From positions 1 to 59,005 of the forward strand of contig NZ_JAFNME010000020.1 of NCBI RefSeq assembly GCF_017368815.1: 59,005 bases of DNA, given 5' to 3'. Shown one piece after another: positions 51,001 to 59,005 of this stretch. The translations under genes and the position numbers were made by a program. The notes beneath the pieces were generated by a model that ran no database searches, was not told where the DNA came from, and was given only the letters and a program-made list of their open reading frames with translations. Within the stretch, counting starts at the first letter, position 1. Every line of letters starts with the position of its first letter. This DNA comes from Comamonas denitrificans (GTDB taxonomy: Bacteria > Pseudomonadota > Gammaproteobacteria > Burkholderiales > Burkholderiaceae_C).

Positions 51001-51870
51001 ATGAACACCCATACCCAATCCACGCCCGAAAACGTGAAGGCCCGCCTGACGCTGGACGTGACCTGTTTGCTCAACGGCGAGGCCGCGTCGGAAATACTGG
51101 CACGGCTGCAACGCATGTGGGTCCGCGCCATCGGCGAGAGGTTGCTAATCGATGAGACCGCCGCGAAGGTGGATGTTTGGTCGATCGAGGTGACCGAGTT
51201 GCCCTCGGCGACTAACAGCGATGCGCTCGAAGCCGAGATCGCCGCCTTCATGCAGCAACGCATCGGGGACGGCAACCTCTGTGCAGAGGACATTCCCTTG
51301 CGCCTGGCGAGCTATGGCCTGATGGCCCCCGAGGATTTCATCGACGAAATGCGCGAGCGCATGGGCATGGAAGACGACGCCCCCACGGGCCGAGCCGTCA
51401 TCCCCTCGACCGAACCTGCCGACGGCGGTGAGATCGAGATGCAAGTCGCGGTCGTCTGCATCGGTGCCTCCGGTAGCCCCAACGTGCCGGTCTTCAAGGT
51501 CAGGATCACCCAGGAGGAATACGACCTGGGTATCCACTACGACAAGGCCAGGGACCTGGCCGAAGAGGCCCGGTACGAAGGGCCGTTCATCTGCTTCGAC
51601 GCCGCCGAATATGGCCCCATCCTGTCGGCCGCCCGCGAACTTGGCCTCGTTCCGCAGGTCGTCGTGGTCGATATGACCGACGGCCAGATCCACTCCATCC
51701 GCTGCGACAGCGGCGAGATCAAGGTCATCTGCTACGACACCAGCGACACTGACGAGTATTCGGCGGCGGTGGCGAACCGGCCGCTCGGCGAGAACGGGCA
51801 GTTCGTGCGCTGCTGGTCGCACACCCAACTGGCACGGGTCGATCCCGGCCTGAAGCTGGCTCGGGATTGA
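51001..51870 (+). CDS. Unrecognised ICE protein (289 aa)
   Basis: 289 residues in at least two parts: an N-terminal segment (VKARLTLDVTCLLNGEAASEILARLQRMWVRAIGERLL) and, after an acidic hinge (MGMEDDAPTGRAVIPSTEPADGGEIE), a domain with FKVRITQEEYDLGIHYDKARDLAEEARYEGPFICFDAAEYGPIL. Soluble. Last gene before the conjugation genes and closed by a good terminator. SD AAGGAGA. Function unknown. Confidence 0.78.
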   Translation: MNTHTQSTPENVKARLTLDVTCLLNGEAASEILARLQRMWVRAIGERLLIDETAAKVDVWSIEVTELPSATNSDALEAEIAAFMQQRIGDGNLCAEDIPLRLASYGLMAPEDFIDEMRERMGMEDDAPTGRAVIPSTEPADGGEIEMQVAVVCIGASGSPNVPVFKVRITQEEYDLGIHYDKARDLAEEARYEGPFICFDAAEYGPILSAARELGLVPQVVVVDMTDGQIHSIRCDSGEIKVICYDTSDTDEYSAAVANRPLGENGQFVRCWSHTQLARVDPGLKLARD

Positions 51871-51897
51871 TCGGGCGAAGCCCGATGCGTTTTCACA

Positions 51898-51922
51898 GGC
51901 CCCTTCGGGGGCCTTTTCCTTT
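51898..51922 (+). terminator. UUCG-capped terminator before the pilL operon
   Basis: GGCCCC-TTCG-GGGGCC (51898-51913) then TTTTCCTTT. It separates the unknown block from the transfer genes. Confidence 0.88.
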
Positions 51923-52028
51923 GGAGGGAGGCTGCCGGGAAATCGGGCGCTGCCTGGTTCGCATTGTTTGCTGCCGCTCGTGGCCCGAGCGGCGATGGTG
52001 AGGGCTCGATGTTTCAGGACGACGCGCC

Positions 52029-52628
52029 ATGTGCCCCTCTCCACCTTGGTTTCACCATCCCGAACGCCGTCTGCTGGCGGGTTTTCTCGGCCTGCTTTGG
52101 TCGGTGCTGGCTGGCGGCTGCGCGACGACGAGCGCGCCGGTCGCGCCCGACACCATCGAGGAAGTCTCGGCCGCACCCGTACCCGAGGCGCCCGAATACA
52201 TCCCCGTTGTGCGCTACGGCCGCTACACCCTCGTGGAACTGGCACCGACAGCAGCGCAGCGCGACCTGCTGTTGCAGACCATCGACGTGTCGATGCCCGA
52301 GGATGCACGCGCTACGGTCGGCGACGGGCTACGGCATGTGCTCAAGCGCAGCGGTTACGGCTTGTGCCAGACGACGCACGCGGTGATCGAGCTGTACGCA
52401 CTGCCGCTGCCGGCGGCCCACCTGCACCTCGGCCCCATGACCCTGCGGGATGCGCTGCTCACCCTGGCTGGTTCGGCCTGGGAACTGCACGCGGATGACC
52501 GCGCGCGGCAAATCTGCTTCGAGCGGCCCGGCGACAGCATGACCGCCGACAACGTACCCGCGCCGCCTGCCACCGAGGCGGTGCAGACGTTCCCGCTGGC
52601 GCCCGCGGCATCGGGAGGCCAGCCATGA
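52029..52628 (+). CDS. pilL: ICE protein PilL, PFGI-1 type (lipoprotein)
   Basis: 199 residues. Signal and lipobox LAGFLGLLWSVLAGGCATT (lipid-modified Cys) followed by a PilL_N-type domain: YIPVVRYGRYTLVELAPTAAQRDLLLQTIDVSMP, VGDGLRHVLKRSGYGLC, LHLGPMTLRDALLTLAGSAWELHAD. Resembles secretin N0-type domains. First gene of the transfer region in PFGI-1-class ICEs; it may belong to the transfer pore or pilus. No strong SD precedes ATG 52029. Overlaps the next gene by 4 bp. Confidence 0.82.
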   Translation: MCPSPPWFHHPERRLLAGFLGLLWSVLAGGCATTSAPVAPDTIEEVSAAPVPEAPEYIPVVRYGRYTLVELAPTAAQRDLLLQTIDVSMPEDARATVGDGLRHVLKRSGYGLCQTTHAVIELYALPLPAAHLHLGPMTLRDALLTLAGSAWELHADDRARQICFERPGDSMTADNVPAPPATEAVQTFPLAPAASGGQP

Positions 52629-53266
52629 ACGCCCCGCAGCCCGCCCATCGTTCAACGGCCGCCGTGGTGGTGCAGAGCCTGATGTGGCTCTGGCTGATCG
52701 GCCTCAGTGTCCTCGTTGCCCTCGGCTACCAGACGATGAACGACCAGGCCGACCAGGAGCGCCTCGATTCCCGCCTGCAACGCCTCGAAGCGCAGGCAAC
52801 AGGCCTGGCCGAGACCGTCGAGGCCATCCAGCAGCGTCCAGCCGTCGCCACGGCGGCAGACCTCAAAGACACCCGCCAAATCCTGGAAGCACGCGCGGCC
52901 CAGGTCGAGAAATCGCTGAGCGCCTATGCCTCCGCCGACGACCTTCAGGCACTGCGCGCCGAAGTCGAGCAAATCAAGGCGCGGCAGACCGCTGCGCGCG
53001 CCGCTGCACCCGCCCAGCCGCGCACCAGGAACAAGCCCACCGCCAAGCCCGAACCGACGCCGCTCCCGTTCCGCATCGTCGGTGCCGAACTGCGTGCCGG
53101 CGAGCGCAGCGTGTCCGTCGCGCCGAGCAATGGCGACTTCACGCCCGACCAGCTTCAGGTGCTGCTACCCGGCGATGCGGTCGGCCCGTGGCGCTTGCAG
53201 GCCGTCGAGGGCAGCACTGCGGTGTTCCAGGCCGGCGACCAGACCCGCCACGTGGCGATCCCCTGA
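52625..53266 (+). CDS. ICE membrane protein following PilL (213 aa)
   Basis: 213 residues. One N-terminal membrane helix (VVVQSLMWLWLIGLSVLVALGY), then a predicted coiled coil (LDSRLQRLEAQATGLAETVEAIQQ ... QILEARAAQVEKSLSAY), a basic linker and a C-terminal beta domain PFRIVGAELRAGERSVSVAPSNGDFTPDQLQVLLPGDAVGPWRL. The layout suits a periplasmic structural component of the transfer apparatus. Coupled to pilL by ATGA overlap; name not certain. Confidence 0.75.
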   Translation: MNAPQPAHRSTAAVVVQSLMWLWLIGLSVLVALGYQTMNDQADQERLDSRLQRLEAQATGLAETVEAIQQRPAVATAADLKDTRQILEARAAQVEKSLSAYASADDLQALRAEVEQIKARQTAARAAAPAQPRTRNKPTAKPEPTPLPFRIVGAELRAGERSVSVAPSNGDFTPDQLQVLLPGDAVGPWRLQAVEGSTAVFQAGDQTRHVAIP

Positions 53267-53280
53267 ACGGAGCACACCAC

Positions 53281-54006
53281 ATGAAGCCGTCGATCATCCT
53301 TTCCGCGCTTCTGCTGGCGTCCACCCAGTTGCCCGCGTGGGCGCAGCAATCCGCCACGGCTCCCGCCCGCAATGCGCAGAGTCAGGAACGCCCGCTGGTC
53401 GCCCGCATTCTGGACGACCGGGTGGCGAGCGACTGGGGCCTTCAACCTCAGGAGTGGGCGCGCTATCGCGAACTGATGGACGGTCCACTGGGCATCTATT
53501 CGCCCAACCTGGACCCGCTGTCGGCCCTGGGCATCGAGGCGCGTACCGAAGAGGAACGGCGACGCTACGCCGAGCTGCAGGTGCAGGTCGAAGCGCGCCG
53601 CGTGGAGAAACTGCTCGCTTATCAGCGGGCCTATGACGAGGCCTGGCAGCGCCTGAACCCCGGGATGCAGCGGGTGAACCTGCCGGACGACAAGCCGGTC
53701 GCCGGGGCCACGCGCGGCTCCGGCCGCACGGCAGTGTTCGTGAAAGATAACTGCGTGGCCTGCGGCCAGCTCGTGCAGCGCCTGCAATCCTCGGGCGCCG
53801 AATTCGACCTGTACATGGTCGGCAGCCGCCAGGACGACGCGCGCATCCGCGATTGGGCCAAGCGCGCGAACGTCGATCCGGCGCGCGTGCGCAGCGGCAG
53901 CATCACGCTCAACCACGACGGCGGCCGCTGGTTGACCTTGGGGGTACCCGGCGACCTGCCGGCGGTCGTGCGCGAGGTGAACGGCCAATGGCAGCGCCAG
54001 CCATAG
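53281..54006 (+). CDS. TIGR03759 / PFL_4693-family ICE protein
   Basis: 241 residues. Cleavable signal peptide (MKPSIILSALLLASTQLPAWAQQ), then RILDDRVASDWGLQPQEWARYRELMDGPLGIYSPNLDPLSALGIEARTEEER, and a C-terminal region with a CVACGQLVQRL motif (VKDNCVACGQ) and a thioredoxin-like FDLYMVG pattern. Periplasmic. Family is consistently found between pilL and the transglycosylase in these ICEs. The 3' end overlaps the next gene by 19 bp. Confidence 0.87.
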   Translation: MKPSIILSALLLASTQLPAWAQQSATAPARNAQSQERPLVARILDDRVASDWGLQPQEWARYRELMDGPLGIYSPNLDPLSALGIEARTEEERRRYAELQVQVEARRVEKLLAYQRAYDEAWQRLNPGMQRVNLPDDKPVAGATRGSGRTAVFVKDNCVACGQLVQRLQSSGAEFDLYMVGSRQDDARIRDWAKRANVDPARVRSGSITLNHDGGRWLTLGVPGDLPAVVREVNGQWQRQP

Positions 54007-54578
54007 CCGCCCCCCTGCGCACACTGGTGCTCGCCGCTGGCCTATGCGCCTGCGTCGCCCAAGCCCAGGAGGTTCCGCCACCGGCCTACCAGCTCGCCGC
54101 GCAGCGCGCAGGCATCCCCTCGACGGTGCTCTACGCCGTGGCCTTGCAGGAGAGTGGCATCCGCCGTAACGGACGCATCGTCCCGTGGCCGTGGTCCCTC
54201 AACGTCGCCGGCCAATCACGCCGCTATGCGACCCGCGCCGATGCCTGCGCGGGTTTGCAGCAGGCGATGCGCTCCACGCCGCACACGCGCATCGACGCGG
54301 GCCTGGGCCAGATCAACCTCGGCTACCACCAGCAGCGCTACGCCAGCGCCTGCGACCTGCTCGACCCGTACCGGAATCTCGCCATCGCTGCCGAGATCCT
54401 GCGCGAGCAACACGCCCCCGGCGAGGACTGGTTGCTGGCGATGGGCCGCTACCACCGCCCCGCGGGTGGCGAGCCCGCCGCCCGCTACCGGCGCAGCGTG
54501 TCGCGCCACCTCGCCCGGGTGCAGGGCGCACGCCCAACCGCCGCGGTTCTCGCCGCACGCAAGGAGACATCCCCATGA
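53988..54578 (+). CDS. Lytic transglycosylase of the transfer system (SLT domain)
   Basis: 196 residues. Signal peptide (LRTLVLAAGLCACVAQAQ) then an SLT-type domain: AAQRAGIPSTVLYAVALQESG with the catalytic Glu, GLGQINLGYHQQR and NLAIAAEILREQH. Locally opens peptidoglycan for the conjugation channel. ATG 53988 lies within the end of the previous gene (ATGGCAGCG), and an ATGA overlap couples it to the next gene. Confidence 0.87.
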   Translation: MAAPAIAAPLRTLVLAAGLCACVAQAQEVPPPAYQLAAQRAGIPSTVLYAVALQESGIRRNGRIVPWPWSLNVAGQSRRYATRADACAGLQQAMRSTPHTRIDAGLGQINLGYHQQRYASACDLLDPYRNLAIAAEILREQHAPGEDWLLAMGRYHRPAGGEPAARYRRSVSRHLARVQGARPTAAVLAARKETSP

Positions 54579-55114
54579 CGACATCCCATCTGGCCTTGCG
54601 TGGCCTGCTCGTACTGCTGGCGGGTCTGCCGCTGGCCTCGCTTGCCGGCGAGCCGCTGATCGTGGTCGAAGACCGCGGCGGCGCGTCGGCGCTGCCGTAC
54701 TACGAAGCCCTGAACCTCCAGCCGCGCACCAACGCACCGGCCCGGCCGCCGATCCCGACGCCCCAGGTTCCCGCCACGCCGGCGGACGAGGCCGCGATGC
54801 TGCCGGTGCGCAGCGCCAAGCTCACCCCCGGCACCGTCCCGCGGCGTGTCATCGAGGCTCCGGGTCTGCGGCCTTTCGTTGTCGTCGGCGACGACGAGGC
54901 ATCTCGGGCCTGGCTGCGCAGCCAGGCAGCCGCGCTGCGCGAGCGCGGCGCGGTCGGTCTGGTGGTCAACGTCGAGACCGTGCAGGGCCTGGCGCGGCTG
55001 CGCACCCTGGTGCCCGGCGTACCCCTCGCGCCCATGTCCGGCGACGACCTGGCCGAGCGCCTGGGCCTGCGGCACTACCCGGTGCTGATCACAGCCACCG
55101 GCATCGAGCAATGA
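54575..55114 (+). CDS. TIGR03765 / PFL_4695-family ICE protein
   Basis: 179 residues. Signal peptide (LALRGLLVLLAGLPLASLAGEP), then LIVVEDRGGASALPYYEALN, a Pro-rich linker, and the conserved C-terminal domain LRPFVVVGDDEASRAWLRSQAAALRERGAVGLVVNVET ... LAERLGLRHYPVLITATGIEQ. Periplasmic component of the transfer system; adjoins traD in all relatives known to me. SD AAGGAGA. Confidence 0.87.
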   Translation: MTTSHLALRGLLVLLAGLPLASLAGEPLIVVEDRGGASALPYYEALNLQPRTNAPARPPIPTPQVPATPADEAAMLPVRSAKLTPGTVPRRVIEAPGLRPFVVVGDDEASRAWLRSQAAALRERGAVGLVVNVETVQGLARLRTLVPGVPLAPMSGDDLAERLGLRHYPVLITATGIEQ

Positions 55115-55118
55115 AGCC

Positions 55119-57311
55119 ATGTCGGGGAAACAGCCGGTCGAGGTACTGCTTCGCCCAGCGGTGGAGCTATACACCGTTGCCGCATGCGCGGGCGCCGCGT
55201 TTCTGTCCCTGGTGGCCCCATGGTCGCTCGCGCTGAGCCCGTCCATGGGCGTCGGCAGCGCGCTGGCGTTCGGCGCCTACGGTGCCATCCGCTACCGCGA
55301 TGCCCGCGTCATCCTGCGCTACCGGCGCAACATCCGCCGCCTGCCGCGCTACGTGATGACCAGCAAGGACGTGCCGGTCAGCCAGCAGCGGCTGTTCGTG
55401 GGGCGCGGGTTCCTGTGGGAGCAGAAGCACACCCATAGGCTCATGCAAACGTACCGGCCGGAGTTCCGCCGCTACGTCGAGCCCACACCAGCCTACCGGC
55501 TGGCGCGACGGCTGGAAGAACGGCTGGAGTACGCGCCGTTCCCGCTGTCCCGGCTGTCGAAACTCACCGGCTGGGACGTACCTTTCAACCCGGTGCGGCC
55601 GTTGCCGCCTGTGGGCGGCCTGCCGCGCCTGCACGGCATCGAACCCGAGGAGATGGACGTCAGCCTGCCGCTGGGCGAGCGCGTCGGCCACTCGCTGGTG
55701 CTGGGCACGACGCGCGTCGGCAAGACCCGGCTGGCCGAACTATTCGTGACCCAGGACATCCGGCGCGTGAACGCCGCGGGCGAGCACGAGGTGGTGATCG
55801 TCATTGACCCCAAGGGCGATGCCGATCTCCTGAAGCGGATGTACGTCGAGGCTAAGCGCGCCGGCCGCGAAGGCGAGTTCTACGTCTTCCACCTGGGATG
55901 GCCGGACATCTCCGCGCGCTACAACGCCGTGGGGCGATTCGGGCGTATATCGGAAGTCGCCACCCGCGTTGCGGGGCAGCTTTCCGGTGAAGGCAACTCG
56001 GCCGCCTTCCGAGAGTTTGCGTGGCGGTTCGTCAACATCATTGCCCGCGCCCTGGTGGAGCTGGGACAGCGGCCCGACTACATGCTGATCCAACGGCACG
56101 TCATCAACATCGACGCGCTGTTCATCGAGTACGCCCAGCATTACTTCGCCAAGACCGAGCCCAGGGCCTGGGAGGTGATCGTCCAGATCGAGGCCAAGCT
56201 CAACGAGAAGAACATCCCGCGCAACATGATCGGGCGCGAGAAGCGCGTGGTGGCGCTGGAGCAGTACCTCTCGCAGGCGCGCAACTACGACCCGGTGCTG
56301 GATGGCCTGCGCTCGGCGGTTCGCTACGACAAGACGTACTTCGACAAGATCGTCGCATCGCTGCTGCCGCTGCTGGAGAAGCTCACTAGCGGCAAGATCG
56401 CGCAGCTCCTGGCCCCGAACTACTCCGACCTGGCCGACCCGCGCCCGATCTTCGACTGGATGCAGATCATCCGTAAGAGGGCCATCGTCTATGTGGGCCT
56501 GGATGCGCTCTCCGACGCCGAGGTCGCCACCGCGGTCGGCAACTCGATGTTCAGCGATCTCGTGTCGGTCGCCGGGCATATCTACAAGCATGGGATCGAC
56601 GATGGCCTGCCGGGCGCATCGGCCGGTGCGCGCGTGCCGATCAACGTCCATGCCGACGAGTTCAACGAATTGATGGGCGACGAGTTCATCCCGCTGATCA
56701 ACAAGGGCGGCGGTGCCGGCCTGCAAGTCACTGCGTACACGCAGACCCTGTCGGACATCGAGGCCCGCATCGGCAACCGCGCGAAGGCAGGCCAGGTGAT
56801 CGGGAATTTCAACAACCTGTTCATGCTGCGCGTGCGCGAGACCGCGACCGCCGAACTGCTGACCCGGCAATTGCCGAAGGTCGAGGTCTATACGACCACC
56901 ATCGTCAGCGGCGCGACCGACAGCTCGGACATTCGCGGGGCGACGGATTTCACGTCGAACACTCAGGACCGCATCAGCATGTCCAGCGTGCCGATGATCG
57001 AGCCGTCGCACGTCGTCGGCCTGCCGAAAGGCCAGTGCTTCGCGTTGCTGCAGGGCGGCCAGCTTTGGAAAGTGCGCATGCCGCTGCCGGCGCCGGACCC
57101 GGACGAAGTGATGCCGGCAGACTTGCAGCAACTGGCCGGGTACATGCGCCAGAGCTACAGCGAAGCGACGCAGTGGTGGGAGTTCACCAGTTCCCCCGCC
57201 TTGCAGGACACGGGCCTGCCCGACGACCTGCTGGATGACGCCGCTGCGGCCGAACCTCCCGCGGTGGCCATTGCCACCGACGAGGACACCGGCAACAAGG
57301 CCTCGCCATGA
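55119..57311 (+). CDS. traD: Conjugative coupling factor TraD (SXT/TOL subfamily)
   Basis: 730 residues. Type IV coupling ATPase that delivers the relaxosome to the secretion channel. Two N-terminal membrane helices (about residues 14-60), Walker A GTTRVGKT (residues 196-203, Lys202), Walker B-like VIVIDPKGD and IPLINKGGGAGLQVTAYTQTLSD in the distal part. Family length and gene order (TIGR03765-traD-TIGR03747) are as expected. Begins 4 bp after the previous stop; overlaps the next gene by 4 bp (ATGA). Confidence 0.93.
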   Translation: MSGKQPVEVLLRPAVELYTVAACAGAAFLSLVAPWSLALSPSMGVGSALAFGAYGAIRYRDARVILRYRRNIRRLPRYVMTSKDVPVSQQRLFVGRGFLWEQKHTHRLMQTYRPEFRRYVEPTPAYRLARRLEERLEYAPFPLSRLSKLTGWDVPFNPVRPLPPVGGLPRLHGIEPEEMDVSLPLGERVGHSLVLGTTRVGKTRLAELFVTQDIRRVNAAGEHEVVIVIDPKGDADLLKRMYVEAKRAGREGEFYVFHLGWPDISARYNAVGRFGRISEVATRVAGQLSGEGNSAAFREFAWRFVNIIARALVELGQRPDYMLIQRHVINIDALFIEYAQHYFAKTEPRAWEVIVQIEAKLNEKNIPRNMIGREKRVVALEQYLSQARNYDPVLDGLRSAVRYDKTYFDKIVASLLPLLEKLTSGKIAQLLAPNYSDLADPRPIFDWMQIIRKRAIVYVGLDALSDAEVATAVGNSMFSDLVSVAGHIYKHGIDDGLPGASAGARVPINVHADEFNELMGDEFIPLINKGGGAGLQVTAYTQTLSDIEARIGNRAKAGQVIGNFNNLFMLRVRETATAELLTRQLPKVEVYTTTIVSGATDSSDIRGATDFTSNTQDRISMSSVPMIEPSHVVGLPKGQCFALLQGGQLWKVRMPLPAPDPDEVMPADLQQLAGYMRQSYSEATQWWEFTSSPALQDTGLPDDLLDDAAAAEPPAVAIATDEDTGNKASP

Positions 57312-58069
57312 AGGACGCCGCCTCGACTGCACAACGGGAGCAGAACCAGCGCCAGGGCCTGATCGTCGGCACCATCACCTTGCCGTTCCGGCTGCTCGGG
57401 GTGCTGATCGGCTCGCTGCTGTTCTCGATCGTCGTGGAGTGCGTCGGCATGCACCTGTTCTGGAAGGACCAGGGCTGGCGGCACTCGCAGCAGATGTTGC
57501 AGTACGAACTGGGGCACCTGTCCAGCCACTTCACGCGCAGCGTCGTCGTGCAGGAGCCGGGGCGCACCGCGCACGAACTGGTGGATACCGGCTACGAATG
57601 GGTATTCGTTCGCTCCGGGCTGCTGGAGCGCATGAGCCAGACCGCCGAGCGCGCCCGCGCGCCGAGCCACGGGAGGATCCAGGACGGGGGGCGCAACTTT
57701 CGCTACTACATCAGCCAGGTCTATGTCTGGACCGAGAACTACCTGATTGCCGCGGCCTTCACCACCCTCACGTTTCTGGTGCGCCTGCTGGTTCTGGTGC
57801 TCACGTTGCCGCTGATCTGCACCGCGGCGTTCGTCGGCCTGATCGACGGTCTTGTGCGGCGGGACGTGCGCCGGTTCGGCGCAGGCCGGGAATCCGGCTT
57901 CATCTACCACCGCGCGAAGGCGAGCCTGATGCCGCTGGCCGTGCTGCCGTGGGTCACGTACCTGGCCTTGCCGATCTCTGTGCATCCACTGCTGATCCTG
58001 CTGCCCAGCGCAGCCTTGCTGGGACTGGCCGTGAGCCTGACTGCGGGCAGCTTCAAAAAATACTTGTGA
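57308..58069 (+). CDS. TIGR03747 / PFL_4697-family ICE membrane protein
   Basis: 253 residues with about four membrane helices (VGTITLPFRLLGVLIGSLLFSIVVE; YLIAAAFTTLTFLVRLLVLVLTLPLICTAAF; MPLAVLPWVTYLALPISVHPLLILLPSAALLGLAVSLT). Between the first and second, a soluble segment with ELGHLSSHF. Known companion of TraD in these ICEs. The next conserved gene of the family (RAQPRD) would normally follow; here a foreign gene is inserted first. Confidence 0.88.
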   Translation: MKDAASTAQREQNQRQGLIVGTITLPFRLLGVLIGSLLFSIVVECVGMHLFWKDQGWRHSQQMLQYELGHLSSHFTRSVVVQEPGRTAHELVDTGYEWVFVRSGLLERMSQTAERARAPSHGRIQDGGRNFRYYISQVYVWTENYLIAAAFTTLTFLVRLLVLVLTLPLICTAAFVGLIDGLVRRDVRRFGAGRESGFIYHRAKASLMPLAVLPWVTYLALPISVHPLLILLPSAALLGLAVSLTAGSFKKYL

Positions 58070-58115
58070 TGACAGAGAAACCAGATCATTAGGCAACTCA
58101 TTCAGTATTTCTTAT

Positions 58116-58874
58116 TTATTGAATTTGCTGACCAAGGATTTTCTCGCGATACATATTGGCCAAATGGCGCGCCCTCATGCTCCACTGCTCTGTAATCTTT
58201 GGGAAATCTGTTGCGCCGCGCCCATCCATTCCTTGCAATGTAACGTAGCCCTGCCCATCCTGTCCGCGTACAAAAGCTATGTAGTTATATATTGAATCTC
58301 GAAATTCAGTGAGAGCATAAAAGAAGGCATCGCCAGCCGGAAGCGCACGAGATAAGTCAATGCGACCTTGGGCATATAAAAAATCATTGACACCCTTCAT
58401 TCCCCATCCTACCCGATCCAACTCAATGTAAAGATTGTCCACGGCGTCATAATGCACAGATGGAATGTAACCACATGAAAAGTCCCATGTTTCGAGCCAG
58501 TCGAGAAAGTCAGACCTGAAATATGAAGGAACAATATTTTGAAGTGTGGCTATGGAATCCGCCATCTGCTGAGGCGTTAATGCGCTCCTGGCAACTTGAA
58601 ATGCTGATGGGAAAATTCTCTTACAGACATCTTGTGGGATAAAACTAATATCAGAAATTTCACCCCAATAGACCACGTGAACCGGAAAAATCGATCCATC
58701 CAGCCTTTTGTGTTGAGTGCCATGGAACTGATGATGATTTATGCTGGTATGGCGATTTGCCGTTGTGAAAATCACATAACAACCAATCGGCTCAGGGAAG
58801 GAATCGGTCTTACTCAACTCAGCCGTAACGTCTGTAGAGTTTAGTTGATTAACAAATTTTGCCTGCCCAAACAC
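58116..58874 (-). CDS. Unrecognised low-GC cargo protein inserted in the tra operon
   Basis: 252 residues from the GTG at 58874; the minus strand runs against all surrounding ICE genes. GC content is clearly lower than the ~65% of the neighbours. Features: CYVIFTTANRHTSINHHQFHGTQHKRLDGSIFPVHVVYWGEISDI, a middle domain with FLDWLETWDFSCGYIPSVHYDA and an N-terminal region without signal. I cannot assign a family. The GTG start lacks a clear SD; a downstream start is possible. Position and base use mark it as a recent cargo gene. Confidence 0.7.
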   Translation of the reverse strand: MFGQAKFVNQLNSTDVTAELSKTDSFPEPIGCYVIFTTANRHTSINHHQFHGTQHKRLDGSIFPVHVVYWGEISDISFIPQDVCKRIFPSAFQVARSALTPQQMADSIATLQNIVPSYFRSDFLDWLETWDFSCGYIPSVHYDAVDNLYIELDRVGWGMKGVNDFLYAQGRIDLSRALPAGDAFFYALTEFRDSIYNYIAFVRGQDGQGYVTLQGMDGRGATDFPKITEQWSMRARHLANMYREKILGQQIQ

Positions 58875-58989
58875 TGAGTAGCTGTCGCATCCCGGACGAT
58901 TGCATAGATAAAAATCGCTATCCGCTGTTTATGGCGCGATCCGTGCTGCGGGAGTTGATAGAGTCCCTGCCATCAACCAGGAGCCTGTA

Positions 58990-59005
58990 ATGCAAATCTC
59001 TCTGC
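58990..59005 (+). CDS. Start of the next ICE gene (partial, runs off the right edge)
   Basis: ATG at 58990 with an AGGAG SD 7 bases upstream and five codons (MQISL) to the window edge. In this ICE family a small RAQPRD-type periplasmic protein gene is expected here. Too short to confirm. Confidence 0.45.

Overview
The window comes from a high-GC betaproteobacterium, most likely a member of the Comamonadaceae (Acidovorax/Comamonas/Alicycliphilus type). The chromosomal gene order lepA-lepB-DUF4845-rnc-era-recO-pdxJ-acpS, the Omp32-like porin and the protein sequences all point there. It has two parts that meet at a recognisable attachment site.

Bases 1-24366 are ordinary chromosome: the end of an ABC exporter with its DUF1854 partner, a small gene behind a textbook FliA (sigma-28) promoter, recJ and an RpfE-type gene, the lolC-lolD lipoprotein-release genes with a thioredoxin-like gene and tatD, the mucD-lepA-lepB-rnc-era-recO-pdxJ-acpS run, a porin, an aminotransferase, a LysE exporter, a rhodanese, a methyltransferase, a SulP transporter and dut. 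A ~160-bp palindromic element and two remnants of it sit exactly at the 3' ends of tatD, recJ and acpS.

At 24367-24384 lies an 18-bp sequence identical, on the minus strand, to the 3' end of a bacterial tRNA-Gly gene (the ICEclc-type attachment core). It is not preceded by the rest of a tRNA, and a strong terminator that would have served that tRNA follows it. From there to the right edge (at least 34.6 kb) the window is an integrative and conjugative element (ICE) of the ICEclc/PAGI-2/PFGI-1 family, seen from its integrase-distal end. Its other end, with integrase and intact tRNA-Gly, is outside the window.

ICE layout: a decayed end (IS66 remnant); the bistability/regulation module bisR, alpA, parA, shi, bisD (ParB-like), bisC (DUF2857); a replication/maintenance block (STY4528-family initiator, TIGR03761 protein, inrR/DUF3158, ssb, topB, an orphan cytosine methyltransferase); a 14-kb block of mostly unrecognised genes (37.9-51.9 kb) including DUF3085, duplicated DUF3577, DUF3275, DUF6927, DUF6094 methyltransferase and an SF2 helicase; then the first conjugation genes (pilL, TIGR03759, transglycosylase, TIGR03765, traD, TIGR03747), interrupted at 58.1 kb by a low-GC cargo gene on the opposite strand.

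The most striking observations are: (1) a candidate replication origin inside the STY4528 initiator gene, made of a perfect DnaA box, phased iteron-like repeats and an AT-rich repeat tract; (2) four related structured 5' leaders (37.7, 38.6, 41.6 and 43.1 kb) with compensatory base changes in several helices and a shared pseudoknot; (3) three copies of a 17-bp palindrome around the inrR/ssb operon; (4) hairpins that bury ribosome binding sites, and mutually exclusive hairpin chains, in front of several genes of the unknown block. Nothing here was checked with tools; motif coordinates were read by eye.
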